A DNA stretch of 34,982 nucleotides from contig CAMDOZ010000013.1 of the NCBI GenBank assembly GCA_945903705.1, positions 1 to 34,982 on the forward strand, read 5' to 3'. How positions within the stretch are numbered: the first letter of the stretch is position 1; each line of letters opens with the position of its first letter. The notes under the pieces were generated by a model that saw nothing but the letters and a program-made list of their open reading frames with translations, was not told the DNA's origin and searched no databases. The position numbers and the translations under genes are program-made. Origin of the DNA: Fidelibacterota bacterium (GTDB lineage Bacteria; Pseudomonadota; Alphaproteobacteria; Rhodospirillales; Rhodospirillaceae). Shown piece after piece: positions 17,043 through 24,855 of this stretch.

Positions 17043-17478
17043 TGGTCGTCTCCTTATCGATTTCGGCGGCCCTTGGCAGGACTGAGGACAAGCATCTTTG
17101 TTGCGGCTGTCAGGGTTTAACCCGCGTCAACAAGTGTATTCCTGGCCCTTGGCAAAGACTACTCCGCCGGTCAATCGCGGGGCCGCGGCAGCTATTCTCT
17201 CTCTAACTGAAGGGTCGCTATTTAGAATTATTATAGTCACGCAAGTGTGTGTTCCCTTAAGGTCTTGCAACTCCCGCTTATGACCAACGTCTGCTGAGGG
17301 TACTCACGCCCAAGGCAAAAAAGCGAGAGACACAGGCCGTCCCCAGGGTGGGCTTCACGCCAATCGCGAGCCAAATGAAATCCTGATGGGTCATAGCGGT
17401 AACGGTCGTGACGTCGGGCTCACCAAACGGCTTGATCAGTAGCCACGATCTTCGAGCGCGTGACGTGATCTTCGAGCG
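17043..17478. promoter_or_regulatory. Intergenic region upstream of cassette A
   Basis: 436 bases between the yeiH-like stop and the start of cassette A. A TATAAT hexamer on the minus strand at 17230-17235 could be the -10 box of cassette A, but no good -35 is seen at the right spacing. An 11-base direct repeat GGCCCTTGGCA occurs at 17068-17078 and 17144-17154. A short minus-strand open frame around 17280-17440 has no SD and no family similarity. No gene is supported. Confidence 0.4.
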
Positions 17479-17479
17479 C
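17447..17479. repeat. 13-base direct repeat at the 3' end of the yeiH-like gene
   Basis: GATCTTCGAGCGC occurs at 17447-17459 and 17467-17479. The 20-base period suggests a small tandem duplication. The second copy abuts the stop codon of the yeiH-like gene. Confidence 0.6.
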
Positions 17480-18594
17480 TACGCAATCTGCAAAAGGTAA
17501 ATTAGCGCGACCGCAATGACGATTAGTACGCACAACGATAAGAGCACCGATGCCGTGACGCGGCCGCCGACCTTGCCAATAACCTTGATATCTACGCCTA
17601 GCCCCAAGGCAGCCATTGAGATAACGGTGAGCACCGTCGCGGTAGTGAGAATCGGCTGTAACGCAATCTGAGGAACTAGGCCTAGCGAGCGCACTGCGAC
17701 CAGGAGAAGAAAGCCTATGATGAACCACGGAATCATACTGAAAATGGACGGTCGCTTTGCTGCCGAATTCACAGACGTTTCAGCGAACTTGGCATGAAAC
17801 ACTGAGAAAAAGAGAACGACAGGAGCGAGCATCAAGACGCGGCACAGCTTCACCAGGGTTCCCATCTGCGCACTCACGACGCCAACTGGTAGGGTCGCAG
17901 CGAGGACCTGCGGCACTGCATAAACTGTCAAACCAGCAAGTACGCCATATTGAGTGTCTGTGAGCGCGAGGACCGGCATAAGAAAAGGCAGAAACAACAC
18001 CAAGATCACCCCTAGAACCGCGGTAAAGGCTATCGACGAAGCGATGTCCTCGCTGCTGGCACCGATCACCGGCGCGACGGCGACAATCGCGGAATTGCCG
18101 CAAATAGAATTTCCACACGCGATAAGGATCGCGATCCGCTGTGGTAGACCGAGGGTAAGCCCAATGCTGTAGCTCGCGACCAGGGCTAACGAGACAAGAA
18201 GCAGAATGCTCAAAAAAAGTGGAAGACCTGAGGCCATAATGGCTTCAAGACTAATGGATGCTCCGAGCAAGACGACGGCAAATTCGAGAAGCATCTTCCC
18301 GCTGAACGAGATTCCCGGTGCCCAAGTCTGAGTCGGCCTCCAAAATGTACGGACGACAATTCCTAGAATAATTGCTGCCACGAGGGCTTCTATGTACGGA
18401 TGCCCAAATAATGACACCTCCGCTTTCTGAAAGAGGAAGGCGACGCCCGTAATTACGCCGCACAACGCTACGCCAGGGACAAAGCGAGTGATGGCATGGG
18501 CCGCAGGCTTGACGGATTCGACATTGAAGAGCGCCGCCGCTTTCTTTGATTTGTCTTTATTGAATGCGGGCCTTGCCCCGGAGGAGTCGGACAA
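17479..18594 (-). CDS. Putative sulfate exporter, YeiH/UPF0324 family
   Basis: A 371-residue integral membrane protein with about ten hydrophobic helices. The family block LIACGNSICGNSAIVAVAPVIGA (about residues 157-180), the preceding FSGKMLLEFAVVLLGASISL and the C-terminal AALGLGVDIKVIGKVGG are typical of YeiH proteins (Pfam Cons_hypoth698, COG2855). Members beside sulfonate-degradation genes have been proposed to export sulfate, though transport has rarely been shown directly. A TTG at 18594 with AGGAG about 9 bases upstream is the likely start, and the first about 35 residues are a polar cytoplasmic tail. The gene stands alone on the minus strand. The SorAB-like pair 8 kb away makes a sulfite-to-sulfate theme possible, but no desulfonating enzyme is in the window. 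Confidence 0.85.
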   Translation of the reverse strand: MSDSSGARPAFNKDKSKKAAALFNVESVKPAAHAITRFVPGVALCGVITGVAFLFQKAEVSLFGHPYIEALVAAIILGIVVRTFWRPTQTWAPGISFSGKMLLEFAVVLLGASISLEAIMASGLPLFLSILLLVSLALVASYSIGLTLGLPQRIAILIACGNSICGNSAIVAVAPVIGASSEDIASSIAFTAVLGVILVLFLPFLMPVLALTDTQYGVLAGLTVYAVPQVLAATLPVGVVSAQMGTLVKLCRVLMLAPVVLFFSVFHAKFAETSVNSAAKRPSIFSMIPWFIIGFLLLVAVRSLGLVPQIALQPILTTATVLTVISMAALGLGVDIKVIGKVGGRVTASVLLSLCVLIVIAVALIYLLQIA

Positions 18595-18626
18595 AGGGAT
18601 CTCTCCTTCCTGCCTCGCCTCTGATA

Positions 18627-18638
18627 TCTTATATAAGA
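18627..18638. promoter_or_regulatory. Perfect 12-base palindrome upstream of the yeiH-like gene
   Basis: TCTTATATAAGA is a perfect palindrome 33 bases upstream of the TTG start. It is AT-rich against a GC-rich background. It could be an operator or overlap the -10 region; no regulator gene is adjacent. Confidence 0.35.
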
Positions 18639-18667
18639 GAACTCGTGCACATGCATGAAATTCAGCG

Positions 18668-19147
18668 GTGGCACCTTACCCAGCTCGGGGCGGGATGGCT
18701 CGGCACCCGGCCAAGGCCTTTGCGACGGCAAAGAATTTCGTTCAATCGGCCGATTTCGACCGCGACGGTGATCTCGAACTATCCGTCTCGAACAATTTTT
18801 CCAACGCGGCCCGCCGCTCCTGCCGTGTTGCGCAATGCGCTCGCCGAGCCTCTCCGGAGAAATTCAACCCAGGTCATGGTATTGGACCAACAGGGCAACC
18901 AAACTCGGGCGGCTTCAGCAGTTCGGCTTTACGATAAGTCGGTCACGCTTCTGGGTCGTGGGTCGTGACGATATCTGAGGAGCATGATGCCCAGAGTTCC
19001 GCCGCTGTGCAGTGTAGCCTTATTACGAAGGATGCGGTCACCGTTGAAGTAACCAATTTCGCGAAAGCCGAAAGAGTCGTTCAACGGATCGAGAACGTCG
19101 TCCCGGCGGAGAGGGCTGCCAACGTGTTGCGAATTACGCAGGGGTAG
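18668..19147 (+). pseudogene. Frameshifted remnant of a CRTAC1/ASPIC-UnbV (FG-GAP) protein
   Basis: Three pieces of one protein C-terminus lie in order but in alternating frames. Piece 1 (frame of 18668, to about 18815) has SADFDRDGDLELSVSNNF, an FG-GAP/VCBS blade with a DxDxDG calcium loop. Piece 2 (frame of 18564, about 18816-18962) reads VLRNALAEPLRRNSTQV, VMVLDQQGNQTR and AVRLYD, typical of the start of ASPIC/UnbV domains. Piece 3 (frame of 18965 to the stop at 19147) reads HDAQSSAAV, DAVTVEVTNFAKAERVVQ and NVVPAERAANVL, the usual end of that domain. At least two compensating frameshifts are needed. A 7-base tandem copy of GGTCGTG at 18954-18967 lies at the second shift. No upstream body of the protein was found, so this is a truncated, decayed gene. 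Confidence 0.75.
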
Positions 19148-19886
19148 GCAGCTCAGACCTTCCGACGAAGTTGGCGGAAATGCCGTCCGCCGACGTTCGC
19201 TGCGAAGCCTCGATTTTCGTGCTCAAATCCGAGGTGACTTCAGCACAACCCCCGATCTCACCTAAATGGCAAACGATCGTGGATGGTCGGAGATGTCACC
19301 CGCCACGCACTAACAAAGTCTTCTGATTTTGTTGATCCCTAAGCCTGCGCTGCACGGCGATCCGCACTCTTACCCACGTGCGAGTATCGCGGTATGCGGC
19401 GGCGAGGGAGTCCGCCATCTAGGCTAAAATAATATTTCACTTCACAGCTGGCCAGAAGTGCTTGCGCCGTCGTTCCAACTCCGCATTTTCGCGGCCGGAC
19501 TTGGTAGGGGAGCTCATGTAGGACTTCCGCTATATTTACCTGTCGTCGCTGTCTTCGCGTTCAATCGTGGAAGGTCGGGTGCTCTCAGCGCCAAAGGGGG
19601 CGTCGGCGAATAATCTGGCTCTCACGTTTGGCGAAAGGTGATTAGTCAGTTCCCGAAAGCCCACGGTGATCCTGCCCAGGGTGGTCGCCCAGCGCATCGC
19701 CATTGGGACCTCGCGTGTACCAAAGCTTCAAAGTACTTCTTAAGGTGCCATCGCGCTCCGGGCGCGGCAAGATCCGATGGAAAGCGCCCTTGCCTCCAGG
19801 TCAGCCTATTAGGACGATAGGCTTAAAAGGGCGCCTAACAATAACGGAGAACGCCCCTACGCGAGGGTCTCGATCTTTCAAACACA
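19148..19886. other. 739-base stretch without a recognisable gene
   Basis: Both strands were read in all frames. Short open frames exist (for example 19638-19820 and 19703-19897 on the plus strand), but none has an SD, a signal peptide or similarity to a family I know. The region is probably decayed DNA between the ASPIC pseudogene and receptor 2. Its only clear structure is the nested inverted repeat at 19784-19834. Confidence 0.5.
19784..19834 (-). terminator. Nested inverted repeat downstream of TonB receptor 2
   Basis: The outer arms GCGCCCTT (19784-19791) and AAGGGCGC (19827-19834) enclose inner arms AGCCTAT (19803-19809) and ATAGGCT (19817-19823) with a 7-base loop. It lies 53 bases after the receptor stop on the minus strand and is followed by TTTCC. 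It is a plausible terminator or a structured 3' end, although the T-run is short. Confidence 0.45.
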
Positions 19887-22805
19887 CTACCTACTGAACC
19901 GTACGCCGGCGCGGAAGACACGTCCCTGACAGTCATCCTGCCCGCAATCAGCCAGCAGCGGATAGAACGGGCTAGCGGGACCCGGATAACGCGCGCCCGG
20001 ATCCTTGTTCAGGAGATTGCGGACGTTGAAAAAGATGTCCATGTCGGCGCCGTCGTCGGCGGTGAGAAAGCGATAGGTGAACGAGGTGTCGAAATAGAAG
20101 TTGCCCTGGCGCTGGTTGAAGTTGGTAGTGACGTTGGTCGTGGTCGAGACCGGGCAGTCGGTGGAACAGACGATCTGCGTGTTGCTGAGGAGCCCGTTAC
20201 TGACGCCGCGCGCCGACAGCGTTGCTCGGAACGGTTCGAGGTTGTAGCTCATCGACGCCGTCCATTTCCACTTGGGCGTCTGGGCCCCCACGTCTTCGGT
20301 GGGCACGTTAATGCTGTTGTCGGCATAGTCTTTGAGCATGCGGGTGGCGAAACCGCGTAGGGTCAAGTCGCCGTCCCAGCCGTCCACCCATTCCGAGATG
20401 GACGTACGGTAGCTGGCCTCGAAATCGAAGCCGCGCACGAGCTCGACGGTGAGATTGAACGGCGAGATGCGTATCTGCTGAATGACGTTCGTATTGTTGA
20501 CCACACCGCGAATGATGGCGGGGCAGAAGGACTGATTGCCTTCGAAGCAGAAGTTCACGATCTGCTGCGCGCCGACATTGCCGATGGCATCGGCGATGTC
20601 GATATTGAAGTAGTCGACGGAGGCCTGCAGGCCGGGCACGAACGACGGCTGCACCACGATGCCGAGCCCGGTGGTGTCGGCTTTCTCGGGCTGGAGATCT
20701 GGATTGCCGCGTTGCAGCCCCTGATAGGCGACTTGGACGTTGCCGTTGAAGGGATCGAGCACCAGGTTGGTGTTGGCCGTTCCGGTGGCGAACAGCTCTC
20801 CGAGATGCGGTGCGCGAATATCGCGCGAGCGCGTGACACGGAACCGGATGTCGTCGATCGGTTGCCATGTGGCGCCGATCTTCCAGGTGGTGACGAAGCC
20901 GGATGTCGAATAATCGGTGAGCCGCACGGCGCCGTTGAGTTCGAGGGATTGGGCCCAGGCCTCGTTGGTCGCGAGCGGGACGACAGTCTCAAGGAAGCCT
21001 TCGGTGACATTGTACTGACCAAAGTTCGGCAGGTAGTTGCCGGCGTACCAATCATTGCGCGCCGAGGCCTCATCGACCGTGCCGCTAACTTCCTCGCGCC
21101 GGTGTTCGGCACCGAACGCCAGAGACACTGGACCGGCCCATAGGTCGAAGGGTTCACCGGAGACGGAGACCGCCGCAACGTCCTGGCTTAGCTTCTCGTG
21201 GCGCCACGCTTCGCCCATGACGTAGTTAAAGGCGGCCTGGGAGTTGACGCCCACGCCCATAACGTTCCACGGGACGCAGCCATTGGTAGGCGTTGTAAGT
21301 GAGGAGCGGCAAACAATCGCGCCATTCGGTCCGCGCACCGCGTCGATCGCGAGCAGGAAACGCGAGCGCGAGTAGACCGACGTTGCAATAGTTTCGCTGC
21401 GGGAGATTCCCGACTGATAGTAGGCATCCCATGACCAGTTGGAGCCGAACGCATCGATGTCGCCGTTTGCTCCCAATACAAAGCGCGTGACATTGCGGGT
21501 ATTGTCGGAACCGATCGGTGGCATATCCGGATGCATGGTGCCGAGCTGGATCGTAGTGATGGGAGGCGTTAGGACGGCGATACGCGCAGCCACTTCCGGC
21601 GGGATGAAAGCGTAGTCCGGCCGGAGCGTGATATTCGCCGGATTAAAGTTAGGGCTGCTAATGCCCTCCACTCGGGCGTTATTGTAGGCCGCCTGGAAGA
21701 ACACCTCGATACTGTCGGTCACATCATAGCTGGCGCGGCCGAAGATGCTTTGCATGCTCTGGCGGCTGTCGATGGAGTTGCCGTGCGTGCCGCGGATCTG
21801 CGTCGCCTTCCAGTCGCCGCCGCGCATATTGGTGCCGCTCACGAGATCTCCGTAGGCGTGCATGTAGGGCGTGCCGCCGGGCCCGAAGGCAATGCCTTTC
21901 AAGGGGCCTGAGGTGATGAGACCACCGGCCGCCCAGCCGGCGCCGCCCATGCGGTCGACGACGAGACGCTCGGGCACGTTACGGCTTTGACCGGCGCCCG
22001 TGCCGTAGGCGGGATTGATCATGGTGCCCCAGCCTGGCTCCAGATTCCAGTCGCGGTTGCCGTTCATAATGCCGTCTTTGTGTGTGAGCTCGCCGCTGAT
22101 CAAGAAATGGCCGCGGTCCGAGGCGAACGGCGTACCTCCCGTTAGTTCGCCCTTCCAGTTGGCATTGTCGCCATAGGTGGTGACGCCGCCTGATACCTCG
22201 CCTTTGATGCCGGTGTAGGTTCTATCGAGGATAAAGTTGACGACTCCGGAGAGCGCGTCAGAGCCGTATGCGGCCGAAGCGCCCCCTGTCACTACGTCCA
22301 CGCGCTGGATGAGCGCCTGCGGAAAGGTGTTGATATCCACTGAGCCCGTCAGGACAGAGCCGACGGAGCGCTGGCTATCGAACAGCACGAGCGTTCGGGT
22401 GTTGCCGAGCGCGCGAAGGCTGAGGCTGTTGATGCCGGACTGGCCGCTGCTGATGCTTGACTGGCTGGTCCCGGGCGTGGCGCTACCCTGGAACGAGGGC
22501 AGCGTGTTGACGAAGTCGGCGATATTCGGTTGGGCTTGGCTCTTGATTTCTTCGACTCCAACCACTGTTAGTGGCGTAGGCGCTTGGTACCCGTCGCGCA
22601 CGACCCGCGTTCCCGTAACGACGATTTCTTCCACACCCTGGGCGGTCTGCGCCGTCTGAGCAAAACCGGGCTTCACGATTATGAAAAAAGGCGAAGCAGC
22701 CAAGGTATAGGCCAGTAGTGACGCCGTGCGTTGCAGACGCCGCCTTCTATTCTTCTGGCCGAGCGGTACGGGACGACGAGCAGATTCCGGATATATGTGC
22801 GACAT
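19887..22805 (-). CDS. TonB-dependent outer-membrane receptor (receptor 2)
   Basis: A 972-residue receptor. A charged N-terminal tail and hydrophobic segment (about 28-50, ending PGFAQ) lead to the TonB-box-like VEEIVVTGTRVVRDGYQAP. The plug (about 60-215) contains NTLPSFQG, RTLVLFDSQR and VDVVTGGASAAYGSDALSGVVNFILD, and the barrel ends RVFRAGVRFSR. The SD is AGGGGGG about 9 bases before the ATG at 22805. The barrel carries the CRSSLTTPTNGCVPWN Cys pair found in the other receptors. Around the plug it is closer to receptor 3 (GIKGEVSGG, TTYGD) than to receptor 1. It lies directly after the lone copy of cassette gene 1 and a DUF1592 stub on the same strand, so its association with that module probably predates the loss of the other genes. 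Its ligand is unknown. Confidence 0.95.
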   Translation of the reverse strand: MSHIYPESARRPVPLGQKNRRRRLQRTASLLAYTLAASPFFIIVKPGFAQTAQTAQGVEEIVVTGTRVVRDGYQAPTPLTVVGVEEIKSQAQPNIADFVNTLPSFQGSATPGTSQSSISSGQSGINSLSLRALGNTRTLVLFDSQRSVGSVLTGSVDINTFPQALIQRVDVVTGGASAAYGSDALSGVVNFILDRTYTGIKGEVSGGVTTYGDNANWKGELTGGTPFASDRGHFLISGELTHKDGIMNGNRDWNLEPGWGTMINPAYGTGAGQSRNVPERLVVDRMGGAGWAAGGLITSGPLKGIAFGPGGTPYMHAYGDLVSGTNMRGGDWKATQIRGTHGNSIDSRQSMQSIFGRASYDVTDSIEVFFQAAYNNARVEGISSPNFNPANITLRPDYAFIPPEVAARIAVLTPPITTIQLGTMHPDMPPIGSDNTRNVTRFVLGANGDIDAFGSNWSWDAYYQSGISRSETIATSVYSRSRFLLAIDAVRGPNGAIVCRSSLTTPTNGCVPWNVMGVGVNSQAAFNYVMGEAWRHEKLSQDVAAVSVSGEPFDLWAGPVSLAFGAEHRREEVSGTVDEASARNDWYAGNYLPNFGQYNVTEGFLETVVPLATNEAWAQSLELNGAVRLTDYSTSGFVTTWKIGATWQPIDDIRFRVTRSRDIRAPHLGELFATGTANTNLVLDPFNGNVQVAYQGLQRGNPDLQPEKADTTGLGIVVQPSFVPGLQASVDYFNIDIADAIGNVGAQQIVNFCFEGNQSFCPAIIRGVVNNTNVIQQIRISPFNLTVELVRGFDFEASYRTSISEWVDGWDGDLTLRGFATRMLKDYADNSINVPTEDVGAQTPKWKWTASMSYNLEPFRATLSARGVSNGLLSNTQIVCSTDCPVSTTTNVTTNFNQRQGNFYFDTSFTYRFLTADDGADMDIFFNVRNLLNKDPGARYPGPASPFYPLLADCGQDDCQGRVFRAGVRFSR

Positions 22806-22892
22806 AACAGTATCCCCCCTAACGACGCCGCTGCATGCCTATGCGTCAGCACCTAATCGAACCTTATGGTAACTTTCCGACAAGCTTCGTTC

Positions 22893-23165
22893 CTAAACAA
22901 TGGCGCAAGGGAATGAAAATGTCTTGAAAAAATGGTTGCTCGGGCCTAGCACGGCGGTGATGATATTTTGGTATCGCCCGCCGGTGAGGCGGCGCCGAAC
23001 GAGCTGCGAGGGCGCCCAAGAGATCGGCGGGCGCCGAGGCCCGCGGAGACCTGCTTCGGTGCGTCGTGGCGAGCACGCCGAAAGCGCGCCGGCGGCGATT
23101 AGCGGCACGAGAACGCCCGCCCCGCCTGTCTCAGCCAGTGCGAAAAGGATGTTCTGTAAATACCT
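22893..23165 (-). pseudogene. Truncated N-terminal stub of a DUF1592-family gene
   Basis: Immediately after gene 1 copy 2, an open minus-strand frame reads a signal-like segment (VLVPLIAAGALSAC), then LVRRRLTGGRYQNIITAVLGPS. This matches the start of the DUF1592 protein of cassette B (LVRRLTAEQYQNIIADVFGPT) in sequence and in distance from gene 1. Similarity stops near 22935, and the frame ends at 22893 with unrelated residues. No start codon or SD is evident; AGGTATTTAC stands where cassette B has AGGTATGAC, so the ATG may have mutated. The other ~500 codons, the DUF1552 gene and gene 4 are absent, and receptor 2 begins 88 bases later. This is best read as the scar of a deleted third cassette. 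Confidence 0.7.
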
Positions 23166-23175
23166 ACGCTCGAAA

Positions 23176-24315
23176 TCAGTTGCTACGGGCGACGCTATCG
23201 TACTTGGCGTCGTCAGCCGGCACGGCGAAGGCCGGAACGGTCTCGATGTAATAGGCGGCAGAGATACCGCTGTTCACACCGGTCTTCGGATCCGGGAACG
23301 CATCGGCATTCTTCTTGAGAAGGTAATACAGGCCCGGAATGTCGCCGACGATGCACTGTTCGATCGACTGGCCGCCGCTGGCGAAGGCGAAGTAGAGGTC
23401 GGCCCACGGCTGATAGCCGCCGAGGAAGCCGTCGCCTGTGCCGTCGCGCCGCAGTTTGAAATTGAACTTCGCGTTATGCAGGCGAAATTCCGGCACGCCG
23501 AGCGGGTTCGAATACATGCGGAACATGTCGCTCGTCGAAGTAGCCGAAACGATTCCGTTCTCGATCTTACCCTTCATCACGTTGTGCGAGCGGGGATCTG
23601 GATCGATGCGGTAGGTAACGTCGGCGCGCGGGGATCCGTCGACATTGGACTGGAGATATTCGAGCGCGCGGTCGAAGGTGATGGTGACGTCTCCATCTTT
23701 ACTGAGGTCCTTACCAGTTATGGTTACGATCCATGCTGGCTGAGAGTCCTTGAGCTGGCCCCACACCCAATCCCAATAGGTCGGGCGACCTTCTAAAGAT
23801 CCTCGGAATGCGCGCATGCATCCGAGCGCGCGATAAAGCTTATGATCGATACCCTTCTGCTTGGTGTCAGTGTGAGTGAAGCTGCCGGGCTGCTCAGGGC
23901 CTTTGTTGTCGAGGTCGAAGCCGTAAGCGAGAGTGCCGGTAAGCGCCTTCCACTCGGGGTCCTTCACCGAGGAAGGATACATGTACGGATTAACGGGTTT
24001 GCCGTCGATGCGGCCACGGGTGCGCAGGATCTCCGACATGCGATTCGGTCCTTCGCCGTCAGCTTCCTTCATCAGAGCTTCGATCTCTTCACCAGACATG
24101 CCTAGATCTTTGAGGTCCTTAAGGTACTGCTCCTGGACGTTTGGGTTAGGCCCCCCAGGACCGCAGTCATCGGCGGAACTGTTGGTAGCATGCGAAAACC
24201 AGCCGACCACAAAACTCTTGCTTTCCATCGCCGAGGCGGCATTCGCGAAGAGAAAAATAGCAATAGTGACAATCCCTCGGCTGATGCCTACGATCTTTTG
24301 CCTGGTAAGCAACAT
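23176..24315 (-). CDS. Unrecognised secreted protein family, copy 2 (lone copy of cassette gene 1)
   Basis: 379 residues from the ATG at 24315, which has AAAGGAG seven bases upstream; an in-frame extension to 24411 would bury the signal peptide. The signal ends FLFANAASA and the mature protein begins MESKSFVVGWFSHA. It is closely related to copy 3: GRPTYWxWxWGQL, DSQPAW, DGDVTITFDRALE, RIDPDPRSHNV, LGGYQPW, YFAFASGG, GDIPGLYYLLKKNADA and VPAFAVP are shared or nearly so. Three conserved cysteines are C51, C166 and C321. The DLSKDGDVTITFD stretch (about 203-215) resembles a calcium-type D-x-[DS]-x-D-G loop but lacks the acidic residue at position 12. No enzyme motif is visible. It is followed by the DUF1592 stub and TonB receptor 2. 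Confidence 0.85.
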   Translation of the reverse strand: MLLTRQKIVGISRGIVTIAIFLFANAASAMESKSFVVGWFSHATNSSADDCGPGGPNPNVQEQYLKDLKDLGMSGEEIEALMKEADGEGPNRMSEILRTRGRIDGKPVNPYMYPSSVKDPEWKALTGTLAYGFDLDNKGPEQPGSFTHTDTKQKGIDHKLYRALGCMRAFRGSLEGRPTYWDWVWGQLKDSQPAWIVTITGKDLSKDGDVTITFDRALEYLQSNVDGSPRADVTYRIDPDPRSHNVMKGKIENGIVSATSTSDMFRMYSNPLGVPEFRLHNAKFNFKLRRDGTGDGFLGGYQPWADLYFAFASGGQSIEQCIVGDIPGLYYLLKKNADAFPDPKTGVNSGISAAYYIETVPAFAVPADDAKYDSVARSN

Positions 24316-24439
24316 ACGCCTCTCCTTTAACAACCGGTGACTTCGGTAGCTTGCCGCAGGTGCGTTTCGACCCGGGAAAAGGATTTTAAGGTCAAAATAT
24401 CTTTGCTGCACGCTGAAATAACGGGACTGGCCGTTTCAT

Positions 24440-24454
24440 CGTAGCGACGCTACG
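24440..24454. promoter_or_regulatory. 7-1-7 inverted repeat upstream of gene 1 copy 2
   Basis: CGTAGCG-A-CGCTACG is a perfect inverted repeat 125 bases upstream of the copy 2 start. It overlaps the stop of the small ORF at 24450-24683. With a one-base spacer it resembles an operator more than a terminator. A TTGACC hexamer lies 3' of it on the minus strand (near 24390-24395) without a clear -10. Confidence 0.35.
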
Positions 24455-24683
24455 GGCATCCCGGCGGGGCGTGTGAAAACTTCAATGCCGGCACAAGGCA
24501 AGAATCTAATGTCCCGAATTTCCCTCTGAGCGAATTGAACAGCGACCCATAGACGCCAAGGGAATCCTTTACGTGGATAAAGATGATGCTAGGGCCGCCG
24601 TTCTTAGGGTGTGACACGAATGGATATCGCGAGAGACCGACAAGCGCCCCACCAAGGTCGATGTCTTCCTCTTTTATGTCCAT
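24450..24683 (-). CDS. Small ORF of unknown function, possibly a VOC/glyoxalase-fold remnant
   Basis: A 77-codon frame beginning MDIKEEDIDLGG. Its middle (GGPSIIFIHVKDSLGVYGSL) recalls the final strand of VOC-superfamily proteins, in which an FIHPKD-x-x-GV pattern is common, but the match is short. The same frame continues upstream past two adjacent TAA codons into LKVEQVGPIS, so this may be the end of a longer broken gene rather than an intact small one. There is no good SD. It lies between the amidase operon and gene 1 copy 2. Confidence that it is expressed as a protein is low. Confidence 0.3.
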   Translation of the reverse strand: MDIKEEDIDLGGALVGLSRYPFVSHPKNGGPSIIFIHVKDSLGVYGSLFNSLRGKFGTLDSCLVPALKFSHAPPGCP

Positions 24684-24855
24684 TTATTAGGAGATCGGTC
24701 CGACCTGCTCGACTTTGAGACGACTGTCGACAAGTGGAAGGGAAATCACGGGTCGTTATTATCGGCGGGAGTACTACGGGAATCAGGCCGTAAATAAGGC
24801 GAGAACCTGCGTATGCAGCTCTAACTGCTTGCGCCTCTTTGCCCTTCAACAAAGC

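Noticed and set aside
17280-17440. Minus-strand frame containing DFIWLAIGVKP, considered as a membrane peptide or transporter fragment
   Set aside because: It has no SD, no recognisable family pattern and only one short hydrophobic stretch.
17447-17479. Direct repeats considered as a CRISPR or attachment site
   Set aside because: There are only two 13-base copies with a 7-base gap, and no integrase, tRNA or cas gene nearby.
19638-19897. Two overlapping small plus-strand frames before receptor 2
   Set aside because: No start signals, no similarity, and they run through a strong inverted repeat and into the receptor gene.
22900-23796. A 298-codon open frame on the plus strand
   Set aside because: It lies antisense to gene 1 copy 2 and the DUF1592 stub, with arginine-rich shadow composition.
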